A stretch of 64,000 nt of DNA from Micromonospora vinacea (GCF_015751785.1 NZ_JADOTY010000001.1:1736001-1800000), one strand, 5' to 3'. Positions 8,702-18,635 are shown, numbered from the stretch's first letter. A program made the numbers and translations. The notes: generated by a model not told the origin, from the sequence alone.

Positions 8702-11700
8702 GTGCGACGACGGCAACGACGCGCCCTGACAGCCGGCGTACTCGCGACCGCGCTGGTAGCGGCGGGCCTGACCGCCCAACCGGCGAACGCGCAGGAGAGA
8801 CCGGCGGCTGCGGCTCCCGGCACCCACGGAACCTTCACCCTGATCACCGGGGACCGGGTGTCGCTGGACGCGGCGGGCCGCCCGCAGATCCAGCGCGGGC
8901 CGGATCGGGCCGCCATGCGGTTCGTGAGCAGCCGGGAGGACGGTCACCAGTACGTCATCCCGGTGGACGCGGTGCCGCTGGTGCGGGACGGGCGACTCGA
9001 TCGGCGCCTGTTCGACCTCACCACGCTCGGCGAGTTCGGCTACGACGACCGGGCCGCCGAGTTGCCGCTGCTGGTCGCGTACCCCGAGAACATGGCGGCG
9101 CGGGCGCGGACCGCTACCACCGGGGGTGCCGGGCGGGTGCGGGCCGACCTCCCGGCCGCGCACGCGCTCGCGGTCCGGGCGGACCGGGACGACCGGGTGA
9201 CGCTCTGGGCGTCGCTCACCAGGGGTACGTCGTCCGCGCGCACCCTCGCCGCGGGGGTCACCCACATCTGGCTGGACGGCAAGCGCACGGTCTCCCTCGA
9301 TCGCAGCGTGCCGCAGATCGGTGCCCCGGCGGCGTGGCAGGCCGGTTTCGACGGCACCGGCATCACCGTCGGCGTGCTGGACACCGGGATCGACGCCAGC
9401 CACCCCGACTTCGCCGGCCACCTCACCGAGGTCCGGGACTTCACCGGCGGCAACGACCCGAGCGACGCGGTCGGTCACGGCACCCACGTGGCGTCGACGA
9501 TCGTCGGCAGCGGCGCCGCCTCCGGTGGCAGGTATCGCGGGGTGGCACCGGGGGCGAAGCTGCTCGTCGGCAAGGTCTGCGCCACCACCGAATGCCAGGA
9601 CTCGGACATCATCACCGGCATGCAGTGGCTCGCGCCGCAGGCCCGGGTGGTCAACCTGAGCGTGGGCGGCGACGACGCGCCCGGCCTCGACCCGCTGGAG
9701 ACAGCGGTCCAGGAGCTGAGCCACCAGTACGGCACCCTCTTCGTGGTCGCGGCCGGCAACGAGGGGAAGCCGAAGTCGGTCTCCTCGCCGGCCTCCGCCG
9801 ACGACGCCCTCGCCGTCGCCGCCGTCGACGCCGACGACCAGCGGGCCTACTTCTCCAGCCGAGGTCCGCGCGTCGGCGACAACCACATCAAGCCCGAGAT
9901 CAGCGCGCCGGGTGTCGACATCGTGGCCGCCGCCCCCGGCGGTGACTACGCCACCATGTCGGGTACGTCGATGGCGACCCCGCACGTGGCCGGCACCGCC
10001 GCGATCCTCGCCGGTCAGCACCCGGACTGGACCGGCCCGCAGCTCAAGGCCGCCCTGATGGACTCGGCAAAGCCGACCGGCGAGGACACCATCTACGAGC
10101 AGGGCGCCGGCCGGGTGGACATCGCCCGCGCGGTCGCCCAACCGGTCGCCGCCGACGTCGCCGCCATCGACTTTCCGGTGCAGCGCTGGCCGCACGCCGA
10201 CGACAGCCCGATCACCCAGGTCGTCGGCTACCGCAACACAGGCACCGCGCCGGTCACAGTGACGCTGGCGATCGCTCCGGCCCCCGCCGGCATGCTCACC
10301 GTCAGCCCGGCCACGCTGGTGGTGCCGGCCGGTGGCCGCGCCGAGGCGACGATCACCGTAGACACCAGGGTGCACGCCCCGGACGGCGTCTACCAGGGGG
10401 CGCTGACCGCGACCGGCGCCGGCGACCTGCGGGTACGGACGCCCTTCGTGCTGAACCGTGAGATCGAGAGCTACGACGTACGGCTCGACCACATCGGACG
10501 CGACGGCAAGCCGGCCACCGAGTACACGACAGTGGCGGCGAACCTGACCACCGGCGAGTTCAGCACCCTCGCCACGACACCGGGCGGCGGGATCCTGCGG
10601 CTGCCCAAGGGTCGGTACGCGTTGTACAGCACCATCCACGAGGCTTCCGTGTCGACCCTGCTCGCACAGCCGGTCCTGGACGTACGCGGCCCGGTCACCG
10701 AGGCGGTCGACGCCCGCACCGCCAAGCCGGTCGCGTTGACAGTGCCGCAGCGCGACGCCGCACCGATCTCGATCAACGTGAGCGCCAACTGGGACGACGG
10801 CCTGCGCTACCCGGGCGTCCAGCTCAGCGGAGTGTCAGTCGCTGACGTCTTCTTCGGCCGGCTCGGGCCCGCCGTCGCGGCGCCCGAGTTCACCGCGACG
10901 CTGGGCGTGGGGCTCGCCCGACCGGGCAAGGACCGCACCTTCCGGAACAGCCCCTACACCTACGACCTGGCGTACGTCGCCAAAGGCGACATGTTCACCG
11001 GCCTGACCAGGAAGCTGTCACCGAAGAACCTCGCCACTGTCAGGACGACCTACCGCAGCCAGTCCGCGACGACGACGGCCACCCGGTTCCACCGCGCGTC
11101 GGCCCCCGGAGGCGCGGGCCCGATCGGGTCGAACACGCCGATCGACCTGCCGTTCAAGGGCACCGAGTACTACAACACCGACGGCGGCATCGTCTGGACG
11201 TCCACGTTCGTCGAGGGGGACAACCTCACCACGCAGGATTCCACCTTCAGGTCGGGGCGGACGTACACCCAGACCTGGAACGCGGCACCCTTCGGGCCCA
11301 CCGTGGCCCAGGCGCCGACCCTGTCACCCCTGGGGTACGCGGGCCGCGACGGCGACACCATCTCGATCGCGTCGGTGCCCCTGCTCGGCGACGCTGCCGG
11401 TCGCCCCGCGAGCCGCGACGACCAGCCGGTGCGGTTCCGGCTGCTGCGCGACGGTAAGGAGATCGGCACCTCGGACAGCCCGTGGGCCGAGTTCGCGGTG
11501 CCCGCCGGGAAGGCCACCTACCGTCTGGAGGCGACCGCCACCCGAGGCGCACCGGACACCCTGTCGACGTCGGTCTCGGTGGCCTGGACCTTCACCTCGG
11601 CGCACACCACATCGCCGGAGCGGTTGCCCCTGACCACGGCTCGCCCGACGCCACTGCTCGACGACACCAACACCGCACGGGCCGGCCGGATCACGACGAT

Positions 11701-11932
11701 TCCGGTGGCGCTGGACCGCCAGGCCGGCTCGAAGGCCGCGCCCAACCGCACGCTCGGCGTGTCCGCGTCGTTCGACGGCGGCCAGACGTGGGTCGCGTTG
11801 CCGGTGATCCGGAACGTCGCCCTGATCAGTCACCCACGACGGGCCGGATTCGTCTCGCTGCGACTGACCGCCACCGACACCGCCGGCAACACGGTCACCC
11901 AGACGATCCAGCGGGCCTATCGGATCGCCTGA
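8702..11932 (+). CDS. secreted S8-family subtilisin-like serine protease
   Basis: 1076-residue exported subtilase. GTG 8702 is chosen because GGAGAGG lies 5 nt upstream and a signal peptide follows (RRRQRRALTAGVLATALVAAG, cleavage near ANAQE). Longer upstream readings lack support. A propeptide region covers about residues 35-210. The catalytic triad is visible: Asp227 in GVLDTGIDASHPDF, His259 in GHGTHVAST and Ser423 in SGTSMATPHVAG; the oxyanion Asn is in VVAAGNEG. After the peptidase domain (ending about residue 470) come some 600 residues of beta-rich domains of the kind found in large actinobacterial subtilases. It is divergent from the ECF sigma operon and could be one of its targets; that link is inference. 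Confidence 0.92.
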   Translation: MRRRQRRALTAGVLATALVAAGLTAQPANAQERPAAAAPGTHGTFTLITGDRVSLDAAGRPQIQRGPDRAAMRFVSSREDGHQYVIPVDAVPLVRDGRLDRRLFDLTTLGEFGYDDRAAELPLLVAYPENMAARARTATTGGAGRVRADLPAAHALAVRADRDDRVTLWASLTRGTSSARTLAAGVTHIWLDGKRTVSLDRSVPQIGAPAAWQAGFDGTGITVGVLDTGIDASHPDFAGHLTEVRDFTGGNDPSDAVGHGTHVASTIVGSGAASGGRYRGVAPGAKLLVGKVCATTECQDSDIITGMQWLAPQARVVNLSVGGDDAPGLDPLETAVQELSHQYGTLFVVAAGNEGKPKSVSSPASADDALAVAAVDADDQRAYFSSRGPRVGDNHIKPEISAPGVDIVAAAPGGDYATMSGTSMATPHVAGTAAILAGQHPDWTGPQLKAALMDSAKPTGEDTIYEQGAGRVDIARAVAQPVAADVAAIDFPVQRWPHADDSPITQVVGYRNTGTAPVTVTLAIAPAPAGMLTVSPATLVVPAGGRAEATITVDTRVHAPDGVYQGALTATGAGDLRVRTPFVLNREIESYDVRLDHIGRDGKPATEYTTVAANLTTGEFSTLATTPGGGILRLPKGRYALYSTIHEASVSTLLAQPVLDVRGPVTEAVDARTAKPVALTVPQRDAAPISINVSANWDDGLRYPGVQLSGVSVADVFFGRLGPAVAAPEFTATLGVGLARPGKDRTFRNSPYTYDLAYVAKGDMFTGLTRKLSPKNLATVRTTYRSQSATTTATRFHRASAPGGAGPIGSNTPIDLPFKGTEYYNTDGGIVWTSTFVEGDNLTTQDSTFRSGRTYTQTWNAAPFGPTVAQAPTLSPLGYAGRDGDTISIASVPLLGDAAGRPASRDDQPVRFRLLRDGKEIGTSDSPWAEFAVPAGKATYRLEATATRGAPDTLSTSVSVAWTFTSAHTTSPERLPLTTARPTPLLDDTNTARAGRITTIPVALDRQAGSKAAPNRTLGVSASFDGGQTWVALPVIRNVALISHPRRAGFVSLRLTATDTAGNTVTQTIQRAYRIA

Positions 11933-11940
11933 CGCATCGC

Positions 11941-11980
11941 CCGGTCCGGGGCGGCCGCTCGAGCCGCCGCCCCGGACCGG
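11941..11980. terminator. strong GC-rich hairpin
   Basis: CCGGTCCGGGGCGGC (11941-11955) pairs perfectly with its complement ending at 11980, across a short loop. It lies just after the subtilase stop and before the convergent SDR stop. Directly after it, CAGTGCCT is repeated three times in tandem (about 11984-12007), running into the SDR stop codon. Confidence 0.8.
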
Positions 11981-12007
11981 ACCGCAGTGCCTCAGTGCCT
12001 CAGTGCC

Positions 12008-12763
12008 TCAGGCGGTGAGGGCGCCGTCGATGGCGATGGACGCGCCGCTGATGAAGGTGGCCTCGTCGCTGAGCAGGAACGCGGTGAGCGCGGCGACCTC
12101 TTCGGAGGTGCCCGCTCGTCCGGTCGGCTGCGCCGACAGGTAGCGCTCCGCGATCTCCGGGGCCTGGCTGACCACGCCCTGCCAGAGCGGGGTGTCGATC
12201 AGACCGGTGACCAGGGCGTTGACCCGCACACCGGAGCGCGCCACGTCGAGGGCCGCCGAGCGGGTGAGCCCGATGACGCCGTGCTTCGCCGCGTTGTAGG
12301 CGGCCTGGGTCCCGTCACCCTTCACACCGGAGACGGAGGCGTTGTTGACGATCGCGCCACCGCCGGAGGCGATGATCGCCGGGAGTTCGTACTTCAGGCC
12401 GTAGAAGACGCTCGTCAGGTTGAGGGCGAGCGACCGGTGCCAGTTGTCGCTGTCGGTCTCGCGCACGCTGGCCATCGGGCCACCGCCGGCGTTGTTGAAC
12501 GCGCCGTCCAGCCGCCCGTACTCCGTCACCGCCGCGTCGACGAGACGCGCCATGTCCTCCTCGACAGTCACGTCGGTGGGCACGAAGAGGGCGCTACCGC
12601 CCGCGCTCCTGATCTGCGCGGCGACCTCCTCGCCCCGGTCCTTGTCCCGGGCGCCGATGACGACGCGGGCCCCTTCGGCGGCGGCCCGCTGGGCGAACGC
12701 CAGACCCATGCCCTGCGTACCGCCGGTCACGACCAGCACCTTTGATTCGAACCGCCCAGACAT
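12008..12763 (-). CDS. short-chain dehydrogenase/reductase (SDR)
   Basis: 251-residue classical SDR oxidoreductase, the usual family size. ATG 12763 is preferred because GGGAG precedes it by about 6 nt; ATG 12775 is in frame upstream. It has the N-terminal nucleotide-binding motif TGGTQGMG, the structural NNAG motif, a catalytic Ser in NNASVSG and the YxxxK pair in YNAAKHG. It ends with the family's typical SGASIAIDGALTA, where the Gly-Gly of many SDRs is Ile-Asp-Gly. It probably uses NAD(P)(H) on a small alcohol or ketone; the substrate is unknown. It is divergent from an MFS exporter gene, a layout common for drug-responsive pairs, though no TetR-type regulator lies beside it. Confidence 0.9.
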   Translation of the reverse strand: MSGRFESKVLVVTGGTQGMGLAFAQRAAAEGARVVIGARDKDRGEEVAAQIRSAGGSALFVPTDVTVEEDMARLVDAAVTEYGRLDGAFNNAGGGPMASVRETDSDNWHRSLALNLTSVFYGLKYELPAIIASGGGAIVNNASVSGVKGDGTQAAYNAAKHGVIGLTRSAALDVARSGVRVNALVTGLIDTPLWQGVVSQAPEIAERYLSAQPTGRAGTSEEVAALTAFLLSDEATFISGASIAIDGALTA

Positions 12764-13060
12764 CTCGTCTCCCATCCACTTCGACTGGTGAGCCGCCACG
12801 GGACCCGCGGGGCTTCATGAGACGGAACGCTAACCTTTTCTGGAACGATCGACAAAGTAACGCCACTCACAACGTGGCGGCGGCCCAGTGCCCGCCGCGA
12901 CTCAAGGTGCCGACTTTCGTCGCTAAACCACTCATTGGACCCGACCGAACGGCGCTCAGGCCGCTGTAACCACTGGCACATTCTGTGGTGGTCGTTCCAT
13001 AACGTCGATAGCGTTGGCCGCGTTGAACGAATCCGCGCAAATCACTCTTAAGGAACAGTC
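12764..13060. promoter_or_regulatory. divergent SDR/MFS promoter region
   Basis: 297 bp without a gene. The octamer TGGAACGA occurs at 12841-12848, near the SDR start, and on the opposite strand at 12992-12999 (TCGTTCCA), near the MFS start. Each copy faces one gene. This is the arrangement expected for one regulator acting on both promoters, but an 8-mer pair is weak evidence. AAGGAAC before 13061 is the ribosome binding site of the MFS gene. Confidence 0.35.
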
Positions 13061-14548
13061 ATGCCCACAGGTCGCGCCGCCCCGGGTTCTCAGCGGTGGA
13101 AGGCCCTGTTGTTCATCTCCATCGCTCAACTGATGGTGGTGCTCGACGGGGCGGTCATGAACATCGCGCTCCCCTCGGCGCAACAGGCGCTGCACTTCAC
13201 GGACGGGAGCCGGCAGTGGGTGGTTACCGCGTACGGTCTGGCCTTCGGCGGCCTGCTGCTGGTCGGCGGCCGAATCGGCGACATGGTCGGGCGCAAGCGC
13301 ACCTTCCTGATCGCGCTGGCCGGCTTCGCGATCGCCTCGGCCATCGGCGGCCTGGCCGTCAACGCCGCGATGCTGCTGCTCGCCCGGGCACTCCAGGGCG
13401 TGTTCGCGGCCCTGCTCGCGCCTGCCGCGCTCTCGTTGCTCTCCCTGTCCTTCACGCAGCCGAGGGAACGCGCGAAGGCGTTCGGCGTGTTCAGCGCGGT
13501 CTCGATCGCCGGCGGCGCTGTCGGCCTGATCGTGGGAGGGCTGCTCACCCAGTACCTGAACTGGCGCTTCGCGATGTTCGTTCTCGTGCCGATCGCGGTC
13601 GTCGGGATCCTGGGCGCCAGTCGCACCGTCCACGACGACGGCGAGCGGCACCGCGCCCGGCTCGACCTGCCCGGCGTGCTGCTGGCCAGCTCCGGGCTCG
13701 TCGGCCTCGTCTACGGGTTCGGTGTCGCCGAGAGCCACGGATGGTCGGCGGGGGTGACCATCGGGTCGTTCACCGCCGGGGTGCTGTTGCTGGCGACCTT
13801 CGTCGTGGTTCAGGCGCGGGTCACGTCCCCGCTGCTGCCGCTGCGCGTCCTGACCGAACGCAACCGGGCCGCCGCGTACCTCTCGGTTGGCCTTGCGATC
13901 GTCAGCATGTTCGGGATGTTCCTCCTGCTCAGTTACTACTTCCAGCAGGTGAAGGGATGGTCGCCGGTGCTGGCCGGTCTGGCGTTCATGCCGATGGCGG
14001 TGCCGCAGGCCATCGGTGCCACGCAGATCGGCGCCCGACTCGCGCACCGGATCGCACCCCGGCCGATCATGGTCGGCGGGTACCTCGTCACCGCTGTCGG
14101 TCTGGTGCTGCTGGCTCTGCTCGACGCGGACAGCGGCTTCCTGGAGATCGCATTCGCCGAAGCGGTGATCGGGCTCGGCATCGGCACCGCCTTCATGCCC
14201 GCGATGAGCATCTCCACCCACGGCGTCGAGCCCAAGGACGCCGGTGTCGCCTCCGCCATGATCAGCTCGTCGCAGCAGGTCGGCGGGTCGATCGGCACCG
14301 CGCTGCTCAACACCATCGCGACCAGTTCGGCCGCCACCTACCTGGTCTCGCACGGCGGGCCGGCGGCGCGAGCCCAGGAGCGGAACGAGGCGCTGATGCA
14401 CGGCTACTCGGTCGCGTACTGGGTTGCCGTCGGATTCGTGGTCGCGGCGGCCCTCGTCTCCGCGGTCATGGTGAACGCCGGTGCTCCGAAGCACGTCCCG
14501 GCCCCGGCGGACGCCCTCGGGGACGTCACCCCGGTGCCCGTCCACTGA
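13061..14548 (+). CDS. DHA2-type MFS multidrug exporter
   Basis: 495-residue integral membrane protein of the major facilitator superfamily, with about 14 hydrophobic segments, as in the DHA2 (EmrB/QacA) group of proton-driven drug exporters. The motifs seen are LDGAVMNIALPSAQ in helix 1 (motif D1-like), GGRIGDMVGRKRTF between helices 2 and 3 (motif A), and GVFSAVSIAGGAVGLIVGG in helix 5 (motif C, the antiporter motif). ATG 13061 follows AAGGAAC at good distance. It is divergent from the SDR gene. The substrate cannot be read from the sequence; a hydrophobic antibiotic or dye is typical. Confidence 0.9.
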   Translation: MPTGRAAPGSQRWKALLFISIAQLMVVLDGAVMNIALPSAQQALHFTDGSRQWVVTAYGLAFGGLLLVGGRIGDMVGRKRTFLIALAGFAIASAIGGLAVNAAMLLLARALQGVFAALLAPAALSLLSLSFTQPRERAKAFGVFSAVSIAGGAVGLIVGGLLTQYLNWRFAMFVLVPIAVVGILGASRTVHDDGERHRARLDLPGVLLASSGLVGLVYGFGVAESHGWSAGVTIGSFTAGVLLLATFVVVQARVTSPLLPLRVLTERNRAAAYLSVGLAIVSMFGMFLLLSYYFQQVKGWSPVLAGLAFMPMAVPQAIGATQIGARLAHRIAPRPIMVGGYLVTAVGLVLLALLDADSGFLEIAFAEAVIGLGIGTAFMPAMSISTHGVEPKDAGVASAMISSSQQVGGSIGTALLNTIATSSAATYLVSHGGPAARAQERNEALMHGYSVAYWVAVGFVVAAALVSAVMVNAGAPKHVPAPADALGDVTPVPVH

Positions 14549-14658
14549 TCACTGTCGCGCCTGTCGATCCGGCGCCGTGACCGAGGACACGGTGCACCGA
14601 CTCCGCCGAGAGGGTGGAATCAGGGGTGTGAGCAGAGAAGGCACCGGCGGGTGACGTC

Positions 14659-15258
14659 GTGAGGTCCACTCTTTCGGCCCGCGATCCGGGTTCGTCCGAC
14701 GCTGGCACGACGCCCGCGACGACCGAACCGATTCGGGTGACGGCCGCCCACCGGCAGCGTTGGGCGGTGCAGACCATGGCTGTCACACCCGACGACCAGG
14801 TGCTGGAGATCGGCTGCGGTCGGGGATCTGCCGTCTCCCTGGTCGCCGAACACCTCACGAACGGTCGGATCGTCGCGATCGACCGTGCCGCGACGATGGT
14901 GCGGCTCGCGACCCAACGGAACCTGAGCCACATCGACGCCGGCCGAGCCGAGATCCGGCGAGCAGGGTTCGAGTCGGCCGACCTTCCGACTGATCACTTC
15001 ACCAAGATCTTCGCGGTGAACGTCAGCCTCTTCTGGTTGGGCGACGCGGCGCAGCAGATCGCTCGGATACGCAGCCTGCTTGCGCCGGGAGGACGGCTCT
15101 ACGTCTTCGGCGAGCGGCCCACCGAAGCACACGCCACCGCGAACCTCGCCGCGACCGAGGTGCTGCTCGAAACCCACGGTTTCGCCACGACCACATCGAG
15201 CGCCACCCGCGGTCAGGGCCAGGTGCTGACCTGCGTCATCGGCACGCCGATCCGGTGA
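14659..15258 (+). CDS. class I SAM-dependent methyltransferase
   Basis: 199-residue methyltransferase starting at GTG 14659 (start uncertain; there is little ribosome-binding signal). The Rossmann-fold motifs are VLEIGCGRGSAVSLVAE (motif I, SAM-binding glycine loop), IVAIDRAATMV (acidic motif II), DHFTKIFAVNVSLFW (motif IV) and LLAPGGRLYVF (motif VI). It fits the UbiE/Methyltransf_11 group. No biosynthetic partner stands next to it: the gene is alone between the MFS exporter and a convergent GH62 gene. The methyl acceptor is unknown. Confidence 0.85.
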   Translation: MRSTLSARDPGSSDAGTTPATTEPIRVTAAHRQRWAVQTMAVTPDDQVLEIGCGRGSAVSLVAEHLTNGRIVAIDRAATMVRLATQRNLSHIDAGRAEIRRAGFESADLPTDHFTKIFAVNVSLFWLGDAAQQIARIRSLLAPGGRLYVFGERPTEAHATANLAATEVLLETHGFATTTSSATRGQGQVLTCVIGTPIR

Positions 15259-15288
15259 GCCTGGGCTGATCGCAGCGTTGACCTGAGC

Positions 15289-15321
15289 CGGGCGGGCTCG
15301 GCGTGACGCCGAGCCCGCCCG
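15289..15321. terminator. perfect hairpin between convergent genes
   Basis: CGGGCGGGCTCGGCGT (15289-15304) and its exact complement (15306-15321) form a near-continuous palindrome. In practice it would be a stem of about 14 bp with a small loop. It separates the methyltransferase and GH62 stops and can serve both. Confidence 0.8.
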
Positions 15322-15352
15322 TTCCGGGTCAGTCGAGCTTGATCAGATTGGG

Positions 15353-16882
15353 TCAGCGCTGAAGGGTCAGCAGACCCGGCCGGTACGGCAGGAGGCCGTA
15401 GTCGACACCGTCGGAGCTGGGGGAACGCCCCTGGTAGAGCAGTTGCAGGTTGCAGGCGTCGACGGTCATGGTCTGGTCGGCGTTGGTGCGCAGCAGCTCA
15501 CCGTGGCTGATGTCGTTGGTCCAGGTCGCGCCGCTGTTGATCTTGCCCGCGAACGGGTTGCTCTGGGAAGCGGCCTGCGGCGTCCACGAACCGTTCAGGC
15601 TGGTCGCCGTGAACGAACGGAAGTAGCGGCCCGTCGAGCCGATCGCCTCGACGATCATGAGGTACTTGTTCAGACCCTGAAGTTTGTAGACCTGAACGGC
15701 CTCGAAGAGGTTGTTGGTGGTGTCGCTCATGATGGTCGTGTAGTTGGAGCCGAAGCTGCCCGGGAAGTTCCCGATCGGCATGCTCGCCCGGTAGATCTTG
15801 CCGTTGTCACCGGCGAAGAACAGGTACATGTTCGTACCGTCGCCAATGACCGCCTGGTCGATCGGGCCGGTACCGGAACCGGTGATGCTTCCGCTGAACA
15901 GCGTCTGCGGCGACGACCAACCGTTCGGGTTGGTCGGGTCGGACGAGGTCCGGTAGGAGAACGCCGGCCCACCCCACTGGTAGGCGAGCACCCAGATGTT
16001 TCTCGGCGCGAAGTAGAACAACGACGGCGCGACAGTTCCGGAGTTCATCGCGTTCTGGCTGGCCGAGCCCATCTGCGAGTAGTTCGAGAAGAGGCCGAAG
16101 TTCATCGAACCCCAGCTAGACCCGAAGTCGTGCGTGGTGGCATAGACCAGTTGCTGGCCGTTGTACGGGGCGACGGTGAAGTCCTTCAGCGACACCCACC
16201 CCGACCTCGGGTTCGCCAACACCCCGGTGGAGGACCACCGGTACGTCGAGGGAAGGTCACACGTGCCGCCCGGCGGCGGAGTCGTCGTCGGCGGCGTGGT
16301 TCCATCGACGCGGACGAACTGCCACTGCTGGTTGGTGCCGTTCCAGTCGTCGTACTGCACGATGTTGCCACCGTCGGCGGTCGAGGCGCCCTGCACCTCC
16401 ATCACCTTGTTGCTGTTCCGGTTGATAAGCCGGACGTAGCCGCTGTCCGAGTCGGCCAGCCGGAACTGCTGGTTGGTGCTGTTGTTGTCGCTCCACTGCA
16501 CGATGCTGCCGCCGTTGGCGGTCGAGAAGCCCGAGACGTCCAGCACCTTGTTGGACAGCCGCGACTTCACCCGGTAGTAACCACCACCGGAGTCGACGAA
16601 CTGCCACTGCTGCTGGTTGCCGTTGTTGCGGGCCCACTGGGTGATCCGGGCCCCGTCATTCGTGGCCAGGTTGTAGACGTCCAGGGCCTTGCCGCTGTTG
16701 CGGTTGACCAACACGTACCACGCGCTCGTGTCGACAGTCGCCGCGGCGGCGGGTGACGACACCACTGCTACGGCGGCGCCGCCGACCATCAGCGCCGCCG
16801 CGCTGGCGGCGAGAAGGCGGGGCAACCACCAACGCCGCCGCGACGGCGTTGCGATCGATGGAGACCTATCGAGGGCAGACAT
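15353..16882 (-). CDS. secreted GH62 alpha-L-arabinofuranosidase with ricin-type CBM13
   Basis: 509-residue exported enzyme that removes arabinose side chains from arabinoxylan. ATG 16882 follows GGAGGAGG. The signal peptide has RRR followed by a long hydrophobic core ending SPAAAATV. A ricin-type beta-trefoil lectin domain (about residues 50-185) contains three QQW/QQF repeats. After a Pro/Thr linker the GH62 five-bladed propeller runs from about 205 to the end. The family's three acidic residues are recognisable: the base in LKDFTVAP, the middle Asp in [10 protein letters not shown] and the acid in [10 protein letters not shown] palindrome shared with the esterase gene upstream region (21856-21867) lies 87 bp before the start. 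Confidence 0.93.
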   Translation of the reverse strand: MSALDRSPSIATPSRRRWWLPRLLAASAAALMVGGAAVAVVSSPAAAATVDTSAWYVLVNRNSGKALDVYNLATNDGARITQWARNNGNQQQWQFVDSGGGYYRVKSRLSNKVLDVSGFSTANGGSIVQWSDNNSTNQQFRLADSDSGYVRLINRNSNKVMEVQGASTADGGNIVQYDDWNGTNQQWQFVRVDGTTPPTTTPPPGGTCDLPSTYRWSSTGVLANPRSGWVSLKDFTVAPYNGQQLVYATTHDFGSSWGSMNFGLFSNYSQMGSASQNAMNSGTVAPSLFYFAPRNIWVLAYQWGGPAFSYRTSSDPTNPNGWSSPQTLFSGSITGSGTGPIDQAVIGDGTNMYLFFAGDNGKIYRASMPIGNFPGSFGSNYTTIMSDTTNNLFEAVQVYKLQGLNKYLMIVEAIGSTGRYFRSFTATSLNGSWTPQAASQSNPFAGKINSGATWTNDISHGELLRTNADQTMTVDACNLQLLYQGRSPSSDGVDYGLLPYRPGLLTLQR

Positions 16883-17282
16883 GATCCTCCTCCAGTGACC
16901 AAGAGCCGAACGGCCTGCCCGAGGGTGGGCGTACCGCGACGCGTGGCCGAGCGCGCAGGCGTCAGATAGTTAGCGTTAACAAGACGCCGGCGAGCCGTGG
17001 CGCACGCCTGATTCGAGATCGACGAAGCAGGGCTTGCCCGGAAAGCCGAGGTGTCGTCGTCCTTAGGCATCGACTGTGAGCGATAACATGCCGTTCGTCA
17101 AGACGTAATGTGCTGGGAACATCAGCCGCTGTCCGAGCGCAGATCTTGAGGCGGGACGTCTTCCACCGACTTCCCGCAGGCATCACCCCAGATGCCCGGC
17201 GCGCACTCCGGCCGAGCCCTTGAGGAGGCCTCGCGAGCGCGTTAACATCGACGTTTGCCCATTGCCGGCGGTGCCGGCGATC
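16883..17282. promoter_or_regulatory. 400-bp promoter region of the GH62 gene
   Basis: No protein gene is supported here. It holds the palindromic box at 16969-16980 (annotated separately) and the GGAGGAGG ribosome binding site next to 16882. A further GTTAAC at 17241-17246 is only a half match. The right part borders the stop of the acyltransferase gene (17283). Confidence 0.5.
16969..16980. promoter_or_regulatory. palindromic operator-like box GTTAGCGTTAAC
   Basis: GTTA-GCGT-TAAC is an inverted repeat with a 4-nt centre, 87 bp before the GH62 start. The same 12 bases, extended by AA to 14, occur in inverse orientation at 21854-21867 before the SGNH esterase gene. Size and symmetry suit a LacI- or ROK-type sugar-responsive repressor. 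Which protein binds it is unknown; no such regulator is encoded in the window. Confidence 0.55.
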
Positions 17283-18635
17283 TCAGCCCTGAACCTCGAC
17301 CGGCTGGAGCGCCGGTGCGGCGACGGCCGGTGGAGCGGGCGCGTCGGTAGCGGACACGCCAGCCCTCGTCGCTCGCTCGGGGCCGAGGTCCCCGCCGGCC
17401 GGAGAACCATCGCCCCGCCACAGGGGCAGCGGCACCACCACGTCCTTCAGCGACATCGCGGGGCGCTCGACCAGGTGCCAGGAGAGCGCCGCGAGGACCA
17501 GAGTGCCGGCCGACGACACCGCCAGGTACGTGACGAAGCCGTACCGCACGCCGATGAGCAGGGCGACGACCTGCTGAACCGGGAACGCGTAGATATAGAC
17601 GCCGTACGAGTAGTCCCGCTTACGACCGATCGAGTGCAGCCACCGGGGCAGCCCGACCGCCAGGTACAGCAGCAGGAACGCCAGCAGCGGCACCCCGACG
17701 ACGTAGAAGCCGCCGACCCGCGCGGTCACCGCGACCCCGACGGCGGCGAGCGCCGCCAGCCAGCCGGTCATCGGCACCCGGTGCGCGTACAGCTTGGCGA
17801 CCGCACCGAGCAGGAACGCGAAGGTCAGGTAGATGACGAGGTGCTTCTCGAAGGTTCCGACAACCGGGTACGGACCCAGGACCCCGTGCTTGGCCGGTAG
17901 GACGGCGAGCCCGTCACCCCGGACGAAGTCCTCGATGATGACCCCGTACACCCCGAGCAGCAGCAACACCATGGCACCGCGTGCCCGGGCCAGTACCGCC
18001 GTCGCCGCCAGCGCGGCGAGCATGAAGTAACAGAGCACCTCGTACCGCAGCGTCCACAGCGAGCCGTTCACCGGACCGCCACTCTCGATGCCCCGCCCGT
18101 AGGGCACGTCACGCAGAATGCCGGAGATCGTCCACTGGTCCATGGCGAACAGCCAGTTCGCCCTCAGGTACTGCAACGGACCCTGCGGGTGGCCCCAGAA
18201 GCCGTCCAGGGTGCCCCGCTCGTAGTAGGCGATCGCCGGGGCCACCACCAGCGCGGTCACCAGCAGGCACACCCACAGGGCAGGCAGGATGCGCAGCGCG
18301 CGGTGCCAGAGATACCGCGGCGCACTGAAGCGCAGCGCACTGCTGGTGATGAGGAAGCCGGAGAGCACGAAGAAGCCGTACACCGCGAGCTTGCCGACAT
18401 CGGCCTGCCGCATGGTCTCGCTGCTGCCGAGCATCGACCGCCCCAGCGCGAGAGGCCAGCAGTGCGCGACGAGCACCGCGAACGCCAGGGCCATCCGCAG
18501 CAGCCCGATGCTGTTGGCGCGAGGGTCGAACCGATCGGCCAGCGTCGGCAGCCCGCGACCGAACCGGGCCGCCAGCGGCTGCGCCAGCGGTGCCTCGCCC
18601 ATACCTGCCCCTGTCATCCGAGCTTCAGCTGCCAT
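17283..18635 (-). CDS. acyltransferase family 3 membrane protein
   Basis: About 450-residue integral membrane acyltransferase (OatA/WecH/NodX-like superfamily). The start is uncertain: ATG 18635, 18617 and 18602 are all close together and none has an ideal ribosome binding site. The family signature is visible: N-terminal RANSIGLLRMALAFAVLVAHCWPLALG with the conserved Arg and catalytic His, then a second-helix block VYGFFVLSGFLITSSALRF, about ten hydrophobic segments, and a final helix followed by LVERPAMSL. Such enzymes transfer acetyl or other acyl groups to sugars of cell-wall polymers or antibiotics. It sits between the GH62 and Ser/Thr kinase genes on the same strand; the acceptor is unknown. 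Confidence 0.85.
   Translation of the reverse strand: MAAEARMTGAGMGEAPLAQPLAARFGRGLPTLADRFDPRANSIGLLRMALAFAVLVAHCWPLALGRSMLGSSETMRQADVGKLAVYGFFVLSGFLITSSALRFSAPRYLWHRALRILPALWVCLLVTALVVAPAIAYYERGTLDGFWGHPQGPLQYLRANWLFAMDQWTISGILRDVPYGRGIESGGPVNGSLWTLRYEVLCYFMLAALAATAVLARARGAMVLLLLGVYGVIIEDFVRGDGLAVLPAKHGVLGPYPVVGTFEKHLVIYLTFAFLLGAVAKLYAHRVPMTGWLAALAAVGVAVTARVGGFYVVGVPLLAFLLLYLAVGLPRWLHSIGRKRDYSYGVYIYAFPVQQVVALLIGVRYGFVTYLAVSSAGTLVLAALSWHLVERPAMSLKDVVVPLPLWRGDGSPAGGDLGPERATRAGVSATDAPAPPAVAAPALQPVEVQG

Noticed and set aside
8621..10639. A 672-codon minus-strand frame opposite the subtilase
   Set aside because: The catalytic triad lies on the plus strand; the minus frame has only low-complexity sequence typical of high-GC antisense frames.
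17241..17252. A third GTTA-type operator box (GTTAACATCGAC)
   Set aside because: Only the left half matches the two real boxes, and it lies downstream of the acyltransferase stop rather than in a clear promoter position.
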